A DNA stretch of 64,000 bases, from positions 2,914,001-2,978,000 of the forward strand of contig NZ_LR699553.1 in NCBI RefSeq assembly GCF_902459535.1. The letters run 5' to 3'. Positions 18,131 through 26,339 of the stretch are shown one piece after another (the stretch's first letter is position 1; each line of letters starts with the position of its first letter). The position numbers and the translations under genes were made by a program. Below the pieces are notes generated by a model that was not told where the DNA came from, made no database searches, and worked only from the letters and a program-made list of their open reading frames with translations. This stretch comes from Paraburkholderia dioscoreae. GTDB taxonomy: Bacteria; Pseudomonadota; Gammaproteobacteria; Burkholderiales; Burkholderiaceae.

Positions 18131-18203
18131 CCCTATTGCGATTTGGGTCATTTGCTTAATTGTTGGATGGGGCTGCGCACTATCGTCGAACCCTGGTCAA
18201 ACC

Positions 18204-18701
18204 CTACGCCTGCAAGTGGGGGCGCAACGCCGCGATCAGGCCGCGGCAGGCCGCCTCACACTGGTCCAGCACCTGCTCGAAACCTTCCGCGCCACCGAAA
18301 TACGGATCGACGACTTCACGGGCGCCGCCCCAGCGGGCGTCCGCTTCGGGGACAAATTCCATCAGCAGACGAATCTTGTCGCGTTGGTCCGGTGCGCAGA
18401 CCTGGCGCAACGCGACGACGTTTTTGTCATCCATCGCGATCAGTAGATCGAAACGCTCGAAATCCACCGCCGCGATCTGGCGGCCGCGCAAGGCCGCGAG
18501 TTCGTACCCTCGCTGGCCAGCCGCATGTTGCGCGCGCTCGTCCGGCGGTTGGCCGATGTGCCAGTCGCCTGTGCCGGCGGAATCGATCAGGATGTGCTCC
18601 GCGAGCTTCGCTTCGACCACCAGACGGCGCATCACACCTTCCGCCGTCGGTGAACGGCAGATGTTGCCGAGGCAGACAAAGCAGATGGACACGGTTTTCA
18701 T
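18204..18701 (-). CDS. Low-molecular-weight protein tyrosine phosphatase
   Basis: A 165-residue LMW-PTP. The CX5R phosphate loop is CLGNICRS with nucleophile Cys10 and Arg16, and the general acid is the Asp in VVDPYFGGAEGF. These are soluble cytoplasmic enzymes; some work with bacterial tyrosine kinases in exopolysaccharide control, but no such kinase is seen nearby. It is encoded just upstream of iscR on the same strand, with the iscR promoter between, so it is probably a separate transcript. Confidence 0.93.
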   Translation of the reverse strand: MKTVSICFVCLGNICRSPTAEGVMRRLVVEAKLAEHILIDSAGTGDWHIGQPPDERAQHAAGQRGYELAALRGRQIAAVDFERFDLLIAMDDKNVVALRQVCAPDQRDKIRLLMEFVPEADARWGGAREVVDPYFGGAEGFEQVLDQCEAACRGLIAALRPHLQA

Positions 18702-18865
18702 CAGGGGTTTTTTCAGGCGCGCGAGGCGCGTCGGCCGATGTTTATCAAGATAGGTGCCGAGATTATACAAAGCTCACCGAAATCTCGCCGGACGCCGGCT
18801 CGCGGTGGTCACCTTCGGCACGGCGACGGCCATGCTCGCCAAACCGGTCGCGCTAGCCTTCGTGC

Positions 18866-19105
18866 TTACGACGCTTCCGCGAGCGGCACCGCGGCGGCGG
18901 CGCGCATGGGTTTTGCCGGCCGCGTCGAGGCGGCGTCGACCATGCCGTACGAGACGGCGCGCGCAAGCTCAGCCGTCAACTGGCCAGCGGCGAGCGGGGT
19001 TTGCGACGCGTGCGAGGCAGCGTCGCTGAGTATATGTAGACAGGCAGCCACAGCCAGCGGCACAACGATGGCGAGCGGCCAGTACGCCGATATTGCCTTT
19101 TTCAT
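18866..19105 (-). CDS. Small secreted or membrane-anchored hypothetical protein
   Basis: A 79-residue protein with a basic start MKKAISAYW and a hydrophobic segment PLAIVVPLAVAACLHILSDA, followed by an alanine-rich tail. GGAAG lies about ten bases before the ATG. The tail has no recognisable domain. The hydrophobic part may be an uncleaved anchor or a signal peptide. It could be a chance frame in GC-rich DNA, but the start region and codon positions look genuine. Confidence 0.5.
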   Translation of the reverse strand: MKKAISAYWPLAIVVPLAVAACLHILSDAASHASQTPLAAGQLTAELARAVSYGMVDAASTRPAKPMRAAAAVPLAEAS

Positions 19106-19374
19106 GATGTCGTTTCTTCCGATTGCGGGCGCATGGGTTTGTATTCCACTATGCCCAATCGAAATCCTATAGGAATACGCAATCGGGAAAAACCCAACGC
19201 AGCGAGACAGATCGTTGCTCTCAATGGAACAGTCAATCGGCTGTTGTTGCAGCGCGCGCCGTTAGCGTGGTTCGTGGCATAAAAAAGAAATCCTTACAAA
19301 CGCACACAAAGCCGCTGCGACGGATGGCGATAATAGCGGTCTTATTGATATAAGCCCTCGCACTGGTCCATCAC

Positions 19375-19938
19375 ATGAAACGCTTTGCACCAATCGCCTG
19401 CGTCACCCTTGCCGCCCTGCTGGGCGGCTGTGCGGTCTACCCGGACGGTACGCCGATGTACGGCAATGCCAACGGCGGATATAGCGGCTATGACGGTTAC
19501 GACGGCTACGCCACCGGCGTGCCGGTCGTGCCGCAAACCAACATCTATATGGGTTATGGCAATTACTCCGGGCCGGGCTACTACAACGACGGGCCGGGCC
19601 GCTATTACGGACGCGGACCCGGCTATGGGGACTATCCCGACCGTGGGAGGCCGAACAATGGCAACTATGGAAACAACGGCAACCACGGCGATAACGGCGG
19701 CTGGCACGGTCAGCCGGGTGGCGGCGGTGGGTCGCACGGCGGACCGCCGCCCCAAGGCGCAGTGGGCGGCCCGCGGGGCCCCAGCGGATCAAATGCGCCT
19801 CGACCGGGGGCCGCCAACGCGTCCCCACCTCCGCCGCCGCAACAGGCTGGCAACGGTGGCGGTCGTGGCAACGGCAACAATGCTGCGCCCGTACGCGGAG
19901 TGCCGGGCCGCCAGTCCGGCCAGATGACGGATCACTGA
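19375..19938 (+). CDS. Glycine/asparagine-rich lipoprotein
   Basis: A 187-residue lipoprotein. The signal peptide MKRFAPIACVTLAALLGGC ends in a lipobox (LGGC) with lipidated Cys19. The mature chain is low complexity: Tyr/Gly/Asp repeats (YSGYDGYDGYATG), then NNGN/GGHG-rich stretches and a Pro-rich tail. No catalytic domain is visible. It lies divergently from the small gene at 18866 and stands alone. Function is unknown. Confidence 0.82.
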   Translation: MKRFAPIACVTLAALLGGCAVYPDGTPMYGNANGGYSGYDGYDGYATGVPVVPQTNIYMGYGNYSGPGYYNDGPGRYYGRGPGYGDYPDRGRPNNGNYGNNGNHGDNGGWHGQPGGGGGSHGGPPPQGAVGGPRGPSGSNAPRPGAANASPPPPPQQAGNGGGRGNGNNAAPVRGVPGRQSGQMTDH

Positions 19939-20165
19939 CGACAGAGCGCCGGGCGCAGCGGACGGACACCAGGCCCCACGTTCGCGATGTAATTGCGCAA
20001 CGGCAAGCCCGGCGACGTTAGGCCGCTTCCAGGCTGCTCTGTATGAGTAGGCTTGGGAACCCCTGTGGAAGCGCGACCCAGCCACCGCGATGCTGCGATC
20101 TACGGCTCGCGCCCAATACCACCAATCGGTGAGATACGACCGCACGCCCCCTCAGCAAAACCTGC

Positions 20166-21581
20166 TCAGCCAATATGGCTGCGCTGCGCGGCGTACAACT
20201 CCCTGAACGTCCGTCCGACCGGAGCGGGCATCTCCCGCGTATTGGTCCAACCGGCGCCGCCTAGCGGCAGCCGGGCGATTGACCGGTTCCTTCCGCCCAT
20301 GCGCTCCAGCACGCGCACCGCCAGCTTGGTGAAAAGCGCGTAAGCGTCGGGATGCAGCGCCAGGAAACCCCACACGGCGAGCCCCGCGCGCTCTTTCCAG
20401 GGCCGCAGGCGCCGCTCCACCTGTTTCTCCCGCAGCTTGCGCAACAGATCCGATAAGGGAATCCCCACCGGGCACACGCTGTTGCACTCGCCGCACAAGG
20501 TCGCGGCTTGCGGCAAATCCAGCGCCTTGTCGATACCGACATAGCTCGGCGTCAACACCGAACCCATCGGGCCGGGATACACCCAGCCGTATGCGTGGCC
20601 GCCCACCTTCTGATACACCGGGCAATGGTTCATGCACGCGCCGCAACGGATGCACCTCAACATTTCCTGGAAATCGCCGCCTATCAACCCCGTGCGCCCG
20701 CCGTCGACGAGCACCACGTACATGTGTTCGGGACCGTCCTGATCGCCCTCGCCGCGCGGCCCGGTCAACACGGAAAAGTAGTTCGCGGTGGCCTGCCCGG
20801 TCGCCGAGCGCGGCAGCAGACGCATTGCCGTGGCCAGATCTTCGAGCGTGGGCAACACTTTCTCGATACCCGTCACGGCCACATGCACGCGTGGCATGAC
20901 GGTGCACATGCCTTCGTTGCCCTCGTTCGTGACCAGCACGACCGAGCCGGTTTCCGCCACCACGAAGTTGCCGCCCGTCACCCCCATGTCCGCCGTCATG
21001 AAATGCGGACGCAGCATCTCGCGCGCTTCGCGTGTCATGTCGGTGATTTCGGTCAGGCGCGGCCGGTTGTGAGTCTTCGCGAAAAGATCCGCGATCTCGT
21101 CCTTATCTTTGTGGACGACCGGCGCGATGATGTGGCTCGGCGGCTCGTTGCCGTTGATCTGGAGGATGTACTCACCCAGATCCGTTTCGATGGATTGCAC
21201 GCCCATTTGCCCGAGCACTTCGTTCAGGCGCATTTCTTCGGTGACCATCGACTTGGTCTTGATCACCTTCTTCACCTCGTGCCGGCGCGCAATGTCGCCG
21301 ATGAGCCGCGCAGCCTCCTGGGTCGTCTCGGCGAACAGGACGGTCACGCCGCGCCGAGCAGCCTCGCGCTCGAAGGTTTCCAGCCACACGTCGAGATTGT
21401 CCAGCGCGCGATTGCGGCGCTCCTTCAGCGCGGCGCGCGTGGCCGGAAAGTCGATCTCGGTCATGGCCGTAGCACGGGCCGTGACGAATTTGGTCGACAG
21501 CTTGGTCAGGTTCTGCTGCAGCCGCTGGTCGGCGAGCTTCTGACCAGCGCGTGCCTTGAATTGCATGGATTGGACTTGCAT
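20166..21581 (-). CDS. lutB: LutB-type iron-sulfur protein of L-lactate oxidation
   Basis: A 471-residue LutB/YkgF protein of the L-lactate dehydrogenase complex. The N-terminal LUD domain (about 70-290) includes MGVTGGNFVVAETGSVVLVT. Two 4Fe-4S motifs follow: CIRCGACMNHCPVY near 305 and CGECNSVCPVGIPLSDL near 355. The C-terminal part is the usual helical DUF3390-like region. I chose MQVQSMQFKARAG at 21581; the ATG at 21566 is also possible. It lies 115 bases after lutA. No lutC is seen after it, where the third subunit is often encoded. Confidence 0.92.
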   Translation of the reverse strand: MQVQSMQFKARAGQKLADQRLQQNLTKLSTKFVTARATAMTEIDFPATRAALKERRNRALDNLDVWLETFEREAARRGVTVLFAETTQEAARLIGDIARRHEVKKVIKTKSMVTEEMRLNEVLGQMGVQSIETDLGEYILQINGNEPPSHIIAPVVHKDKDEIADLFAKTHNRPRLTEITDMTREAREMLRPHFMTADMGVTGGNFVVAETGSVVLVTNEGNEGMCTVMPRVHVAVTGIEKVLPTLEDLATAMRLLPRSATGQATANYFSVLTGPRGEGDQDGPEHMYVVLVDGGRTGLIGGDFQEMLRCIRCGACMNHCPVYQKVGGHAYGWVYPGPMGSVLTPSYVGIDKALDLPQAATLCGECNSVCPVGIPLSDLLRKLREKQVERRLRPWKERAGLAVWGFLALHPDAYALFTKLAVRVLERMGGRNRSIARLPLGGAGWTNTREMPAPVGRTFRELYAAQRSHIG

Positions 21582-21696
21582 GGCGGCCTTATGCGTAAAT
21601 CGGCGTAAATCGGCGGAGCCGGCAGGATCGGCGTAATCGGAAAGAGCACGCATGAAGCGTGCGTATCTGAACACGGCGGGGGTGCGGCAAGCCGCG

Positions 21697-22419
21697 TTAC
21701 ACGTCGCCGGCCAACACCTGTGCGATGTGCAGCACCCGCGTGGTCGCGTCGCCGGTACGCCGCAAGCGGCCTTCGATATTGAGCATGCAGCCGAGATCCC
21801 CGAGCACCACCGTGCCGGTGCCGCTCGCACCGATATTCGCGCATTTTTCGTCGACGATCGCCGTGGAGATATCGCCGTACTTGAGCGCGAACGTGCCGCC
21901 GAAGCCGCAGCAATGCTCGCAATCCTTCATCTCGTTCACCGTCACGCCGATCTGTGCCAGCAAGGCGCGCGGCTGCGCTTTCACGCCGAGCTCACGCAAT
22001 CCGGAGCAGGAATCGTGATACGTCACCTGGCCCGCGAACTCGCCCGGCTGCAACTGCACCCTGGCCACGTTGACGAGGAAATCGGTCAGTTCGAATACCT
22101 TGGCGCGCAGCCGGCCGAAGCGGTTCATCAGTTCCGGGTCGTCGGCAAAAAGATCGCCGTAATGCGCGCGGATCATACCGCCGCACGAACCGGACGGCAC
22201 CACGACGTAATCGAACTGTTCGAACTCGCGCAGGGTCTTCTCGGCCAGATCGCGCGCAATGCGCCGTTCGCCCGAGTTGTACGCGGGCTGCCCGCAACAG
22301 GTTTGGGCGGGTGGCACCACCACTTCGAAACCGGCGGCTTCGATCAGCTTGATGACCGAAAACCCGATCTCGGGACGCATCAGGTCGATCAGGCAGGTAA
22401 CGAACAATCCGACTCGCAT
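21697..22419 (-). CDS. lutA: LutA-type Fe-S subunit of L-lactate oxidation
   Basis: A 240-residue LutA/YkgE protein with two cysteine-rich CCG domains. The CCG motifs are TCCGQPAYNSGE near residue 40 and HCCGFGGTFAL near 180. The start at 22419 follows a strong AAGGAGG. With lutB it should oxidise L-lactate to pyruvate at the membrane. It is divergent from an IclR-type regulator, which is the likely controller. Confidence 0.93.
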   Translation of the reverse strand: MRVGLFVTCLIDLMRPEIGFSVIKLIEAAGFEVVVPPAQTCCGQPAYNSGERRIARDLAEKTLREFEQFDYVVVPSGSCGGMIRAHYGDLFADDPELMNRFGRLRAKVFELTDFLVNVARVQLQPGEFAGQVTYHDSCSGLRELGVKAQPRALLAQIGVTVNEMKDCEHCCGFGGTFALKYGDISTAIVDEKCANIGASGTGTVVLGDLGCMLNIEGRLRRTGDATTRVLHIAQVLAGDV

Positions 22420-22574
22420 GAGCCCTCCTTCGGGAAAACGTCCCTGATTATCCGCTGTTTGGCGCACAATACCAACGGCCGGAGGGCATAGGACATACGT
22501 CAAGTTAAATTGGAATAGCGCCTCCAACCGCTTTCTTTTTTTTCACAATACGGGATACAATCAATTTCCGCTGT

Positions 22575-22586
22575 TTGACGCGTCAA
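22575..22586. promoter_or_regulatory. Perfect palindrome in the lutA / iclR divergent region
   Basis: TTGACGCGTCAA is a perfect 12-base palindrome ending 12 bases before the iclR-type ATG. A TACAAT -10-like box lies just upstream at 22556-22561. It could be an autoregulatory operator. Confidence 0.4.
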
Positions 22587-22598
22587 CCGATTCCTCCC

Positions 22599-23405
22599 AT
22601 GAGCGATACGAACCCGGATCCCAAAACTTCGATCCAGGTGATCGAACGCATGATGCGCCTGCTCGATGCACTGGCTGCGCATAGCGACCCGGTCAGCCTG
22701 AAAGAACTCGCCATCCGCACCGAGCTGCACCCTTCCACCGCGCACCGCATCCTGAACGACATGGTTATGTGCCGGCTGGTGGACCGGTCGGACCCCGGCA
22801 CTTACCGCCTCGGCATGCGCCTGCTCGAACTCGGCAATCTGGTGAAAGCCCGCCTGTCGGTACGCGACGCGGCGCTCACGCCAATGCGTGAACTGCATCG
22901 TCAGACCGGCCAGACGGTGAACCTGTCGGTCCGGCAGGGCGACGAGATCGTCTATATCGAACGCGCTTATTCCGAGCGTTCCGGCATGCAGGTGGTGCGC
23001 GCCATCGGCGGGCGGGCGCCGTTGCATCTGACTTCCGTCGGCAAGCTGTTTCTCGCCGCGGACGAATCCACCCGCGTACGGGCCTACGCCACGCGCACTG
23101 GCTTGTCAGGCCACACGCAGAACAGCATCACCGACCTGGCCAAACTGGAGCGCGAACTGTCTCATGTGCGCCAGCAAGCCTGCGCGCGCGACAACGAAGA
23201 ACTGGAACTCGGCGTGCGCTGCATCGCTGCCGGCATTTACGACGACACCGGCAAGCTGGTCGCCGGCCTGTCGTTGTCGGCGCCGGCGGACCGTCTGCAG
23301 GATTCCTGGCTCGGCCAGGTCAGTCAGACCGCGCTGATGATCTCCGAGTCGCTCGGCTACCGGCCGCAACCCACGCAAGACCATTCGCCTAGCCATCACG
23401 CGTAA
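22599..23405 (+). CDS. IclR-family transcriptional regulator
   Basis: A 268-residue IclR regulator. The winged helix-turn-helix is at residues about 15-75 (SIQVIERMMRLLDALAAH, LHPSTAHRILNDMV). The effector domain runs from about 95 to 260 and contains VYIERAYSERSGMQ and ELGVRCIAAGIYDD. The ATG at 22599 gives a normal family length. It is divergent from lutA-lutB, so regulation of lactate use is the natural guess, although most Lut systems I know use GntR-type or LutR regulators. The effector is unknown. Confidence 0.92.
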   Translation: MSDTNPDPKTSIQVIERMMRLLDALAAHSDPVSLKELAIRTELHPSTAHRILNDMVMCRLVDRSDPGTYRLGMRLLELGNLVKARLSVRDAALTPMRELHRQTGQTVNLSVRQGDEIVYIERAYSERSGMQVVRAIGGRAPLHLTSVGKLFLAADESTRVRAYATRTGLSGHTQNSITDLAKLERELSHVRQQACARDNEELELGVRCIAAGIYDDTGKLVAGLSLSAPADRLQDSWLGQVSQTALMISESLGYRPQPTQDHSPSHHA

Positions 23406-23429
23406 GCCGGCGTCCGGCGTTCGCGCACA

Positions 23430-23460
23430 AAAAAACGCCCCGCATTGCGAGGCGTTTTTT
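23430..23460. terminator. Bidirectional intrinsic terminator
   Basis: AAAAAACGCC and GGCGTTTTTT flank an 11-base loop, between the convergent iclR-type gene and pbpG. The A and T tracts on both sides allow use in both directions. Confidence 0.9.
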
Positions 23461-23500
23461 ATGCAGGCCGATTCCGCGAACCGGCCACCGACGAACCGCT

Positions 23501-24673
23501 TCAGGTACCCGAACCGCCGGCGTCCGCGCTGGTAATGCGCGGCTGGTCGCCACCATTATCCAGCCACGTGCGCAGACGCGTTGCGTCCGCGAACCGCGAG
23601 TATTTTCCCGACGAGTCGAGCAGCACCATGATCATCGGGCGACCATGAATGGTCGCCTGCATCACGAGACACTCACCCGCTTCGTTGATGAAGCCGGTCT
23701 TTTGCAGACCGATGTCCCACGTCGGGTTACGCACTAGCGCATTCGTGCTGTTGTACGCCAGCGAGCGCTTGCCGGTGTACACCTCGTAGCTGTGATCGGT
23801 CGAGAACCTGCGGATCAGCGGATACTGATACGCCGCATTGACCATCTTCACGAGGTCGCGCGCGCTGGAGACGTTCTGGCTCGTCAAACCCGTGGGGTTT
23901 TCAAAGTGCGTGTCGGTCATGCCAAGCTGCCTTGCCTTCGCGTTCATGGCCGCGAGGAACGCCGGACGGCCGCCCGGGAAATAACGCGACAGCGCTGCGG
24001 CCGCGCGATTTTCCGACGCCATCAGAGCGATATGCAGCATGTCTTCACGCGAGAGCACCGAGCCCACCGACAGACGCGAGCCGGTGTTCTTTTCGTAATC
24101 GCGGTCTTCGTCAGTGACTTCGATCTGGTCGGTCATCGGCTCTTTCGAATCGAGCACCACCATCGCGGTCATCAGCTTGGTGATCGACGCGATCGGCACC
24201 ACGGCGCGTGAATTCTTGTCGAAAAGCGGTTCGCCGGAGTTCTGATCGATCACGTAGGCGACGCTGGAGCGCAGCATGAGCGCGTCCGGCGTTTCGTGCA
24301 GGCCGAAAGCCTGGCCGACGCTCGGCGGACGCGGCTCGTACGCCACACGGCGCACCACGGAGTGGTGACGGCCATTCGACGTGTACGTTACGCGCTTGCG
24401 CTTGACGCCCGCGCGAGGCGCGTCGTCGTTAGCGGCTACGGTCTTTGCAGACGCAGCTTTCGACGCCTTCGACACCTTGGCAGGGGCGGCGGCCGGCTTT
24501 TTGGCCGCTTTCGCGTGTTTGGAGGTTTTTGCAGTTGCAGCGGGCGTGGCGGCAAAAGCGCTCACGGGCGTGGCGAACGCCGCTGCGATGACCATGGAGG
24601 CGGCCACCGACAGAGCGGTGCTGCGGGCCGCGCCGTGGATCACTTTTAGCGACGAAAACATGTCGGTTTTCAT
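23501..24673 (-). CDS. pbpG: D-alanyl-D-alanine endopeptidase (PBP7 family)
   Basis: A 390-residue serine peptidase of the S11 family that cuts DD-crosslinks in peptidoglycan. A signal peptide ends near residue 40 (STALSVAASMVIAAAFATP, then ASAFA). An Ala/Lys-rich linker follows to about 105. The three penicillin-binding motifs are in order: ASITKLM (SXXK), ASENRAA (SXN) and LQKTGFINEAG (KTG). Such linkers are common in Burkholderia PBP7 proteins. The start at 24673 has no strong ribosome site; an in-frame ATG at 24661 is an alternative. It is convergent with the IclR-type gene. Confidence 0.94.
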   Translation of the reverse strand: MKTDMFSSLKVIHGAARSTALSVAASMVIAAAFATPVSAFAATPAATAKTSKHAKAAKKPAAAPAKVSKASKAASAKTVAANDDAPRAGVKRKRVTYTSNGRHHSVVRRVAYEPRPPSVGQAFGLHETPDALMLRSSVAYVIDQNSGEPLFDKNSRAVVPIASITKLMTAMVVLDSKEPMTDQIEVTDEDRDYEKNTGSRLSVGSVLSREDMLHIALMASENRAAAALSRYFPGGRPAFLAAMNAKARQLGMTDTHFENPTGLTSQNVSSARDLVKMVNAAYQYPLIRRFSTDHSYEVYTGKRSLAYNSTNALVRNPTWDIGLQKTGFINEAGECLVMQATIHGRPMIMVLLDSSGKYSRFADATRLRTWLDNGGDQPRITSADAGGSGT

Positions 24674-25451
24674 GGGTGTTCGGTAGGGAGCGGCGAGAGG
24701 GTTTCCGCAAGTGTAGTAAAACAACGAAAAATTAGCAATTTGAAGCACTTATACGCGCTCCTTAAACCGGCTTGTAAGCTCCGATCGCAAAAACACAAAT
24801 AAGTGCCTCATCTCGATCGAAAAAAAACGATCGCCAACGCGCTTCGCCTCGCAGCTGCCGCCATACGCCAGAATCGAGGTGATTCTTCCAGCATAACGGC
24901 AATTTCGAGACAACCTTGATCAGGGGAAATACGGTCAGAGCACCTGCGCGTCTGTCGCTGTCAGTGCAGAGGTACGGCGTTGGCATCATCCCACAGATTG
25001 TTAAACGTCCGCTGGGAACCGCCAACGCGCATTCGACCGGGTTCCAGCGTTAACGTTCCGTGACACTTTCCGGTTTACATGGATTTGCAACGTGGGCGTT
25101 TTGTTTTCGTTGTCCAATGTTAGCGGGTGCCTGCACGGCGCGCGACAGGAGGTAAAAAATACCCATCTGCAGCAATAAAACACGTCGAATATCCCGCACC
25201 AGTACGGTGCGGCGGCGAAATTGATCTACGTCATACGATCGTCATGCCTAGCGCATAACGTCTTGTTTTATCAGTAGTTTCTTAATATGGTGCGACGCAC
25301 AAAAAGGACTTGACATTCGGTGCAGCCATCCTAAAATGGGAACCATTGCTGCGATGCACAAAACATCGCGGTCCGGCGGGGCGCACCAACGTGTCTCACC
25401 ACTCACCCAATGCGGTCCGCACAGACAGACCGCGATCCAGGAGCGTAAACC
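24674..25451. other. Intergenic region between pbpG and phasin
   Basis: About 780 bases. The right end carries the strong phasin promoter and a direct repeat (25291-25363). The left part should hold the pbpG promoter. The only longish frame (24762-25025, minus) is compositionally odd and has no support. The region is less GC-rich than its neighbours. No RNA gene is recognised. Confidence 0.6.
25291..25363 (+). promoter_or_regulatory. Phasin promoter with flanking direct repeat
   Basis: A -35 TTGACA (25310-25315) and -10 TAAAAT (25332-25337) are 16 bases apart. The motif TGCGAYGCACAAAA occurs at 25291-25304, just before the -35, and again at 25350-25363, just after the expected start point. 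This placement fits a repressor such as PhaR binding both sides; that is inference. Confidence 0.72.
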
Positions 25452-26024
25452 ATGACTCTGCTGACCCCTGAGCAATTCGCCGCAGCCCAGAAAGCCAACT
25501 TTGAAACGCTGTTCGGCCTGACGACCAAAGCATTCGAAGGCGTCGAAAAGCTGGTTGAGCTGAACCTGCAGGTCGTGAAATCGACGCTCGCGGAAAGCCA
25601 GGAAAATGCCCAACGCGCGTTGTCAGTGAAAGACGCGCAGGAACTGCTGGCACTGCAGGCAAGCCTTGCACAGCCGGTGGCCGAAAAGGCGCTATCGTAC
25701 GGCCGTCACGTGTATGAGATCGTTTCGGCAACGCAAGGCGAATTCGCCCGCGTCGCGGAAGCGCAATTCGAAGAGCAAAACCGCAAGGTCCAATCGCTCG
25801 TCGAAAACGTTGCCAAGAATGCTCCGGCCGGTTCGGAAACCGCCGTCGCCGTGATGAAGTCGGCCATTACCGCCGCCAACACCACGTACGAAACGGTCCA
25901 CAAGGCTACCAAGCAAGCGGTCGAAATCGCTGAAAGCAACTTCAATGCAGCTGCAACGGCCGCCTCGAAGGCAGCTTCGCAAGCTGCTGCACAAGCATCG
26001 CGCTCGGCCAAGAAGGCAGTCTAA
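25452..26024 (+). CDS. phaP: Phasin, PHA granule surface protein
   Basis: A 190-residue phasin with the PF09361-type pattern MTLLTPEQFAAAQKANFETL and FGLTTKAFEGVEKLVELNLQ. Phasins coat polyhydroxyalkanoate granules and are abundant. The protein is helical and amphipathic, and the C-terminal tail is an Ala/Ser/Lys-rich run (AAQASRSAKKAV). AGGAGCG precedes the ATG. It has its own strong promoter and no PHA synthase nearby in the window. Confidence 0.95.
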   Translation: MTLLTPEQFAAAQKANFETLFGLTTKAFEGVEKLVELNLQVVKSTLAESQENAQRALSVKDAQELLALQASLAQPVAEKALSYGRHVYEIVSATQGEFARVAEAQFEEQNRKVQSLVENVAKNAPAGSETAVAVMKSAITAANTTYETVHKATKQAVEIAESNFNAAATAASKAASQAAAQASRSAKKAV

Positions 26025-26062
26025 GCTTCCGTCTCACGCGTCAACCTGCAGGCATCAAACAG

Positions 26063-26092
26063 CGCCGGCACAGCTCATACGCTGTGCCGGCG
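26063..26092 (+). terminator. Hairpin after the phasin gene
   Basis: CGCCGGCACAGC and GCTGTGCCGGCG form a perfect 12-bp stem with a six-base loop. No T run follows, so it may stabilise the abundant phasin mRNA 3' end rather than terminate transcription. Confidence 0.5.
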
Positions 26093-26254
26093 TTACCGCA
26101 AGCAACAGCGTCGTGCCGTTGCCGCTCACACGGTGTTAATTGGCCGAACGCTCCGATACGTTGAATAGCGTATCGTTTGCCCGGCGCAAGGCCGGGATTT
26201 TTTTTCCCGCCACTGTCGTTGCGCGGTAACTGCCCGGCTCTGCTCTGCTGCTCA

Positions 26255-26293
26255 AAAAAAACGGCGCGTCCTTTGCGGAACGCGCCGTTTTTT
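26255..26293. terminator. Bidirectional intrinsic terminator after lpd
   Basis: AAAAACGGCGCG and CGCGCCGTTTTT flank a 12-base loop. It lies 47 bases beyond the lpd stop codon on the minus strand and can also stop transcripts coming from the phasin side. Confidence 0.88.
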
Positions 26294-26339
26294 GCTTTAT
26301 CGGCCAGCCTGCATATGAATGCGGACGGGCCAAACCGCG

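Noticed and set aside
24762..25025. An 87-codon minus-strand frame upstream of pbpG
   Set aside because: Odd composition, no ribosome site and no family; more likely promoter DNA.
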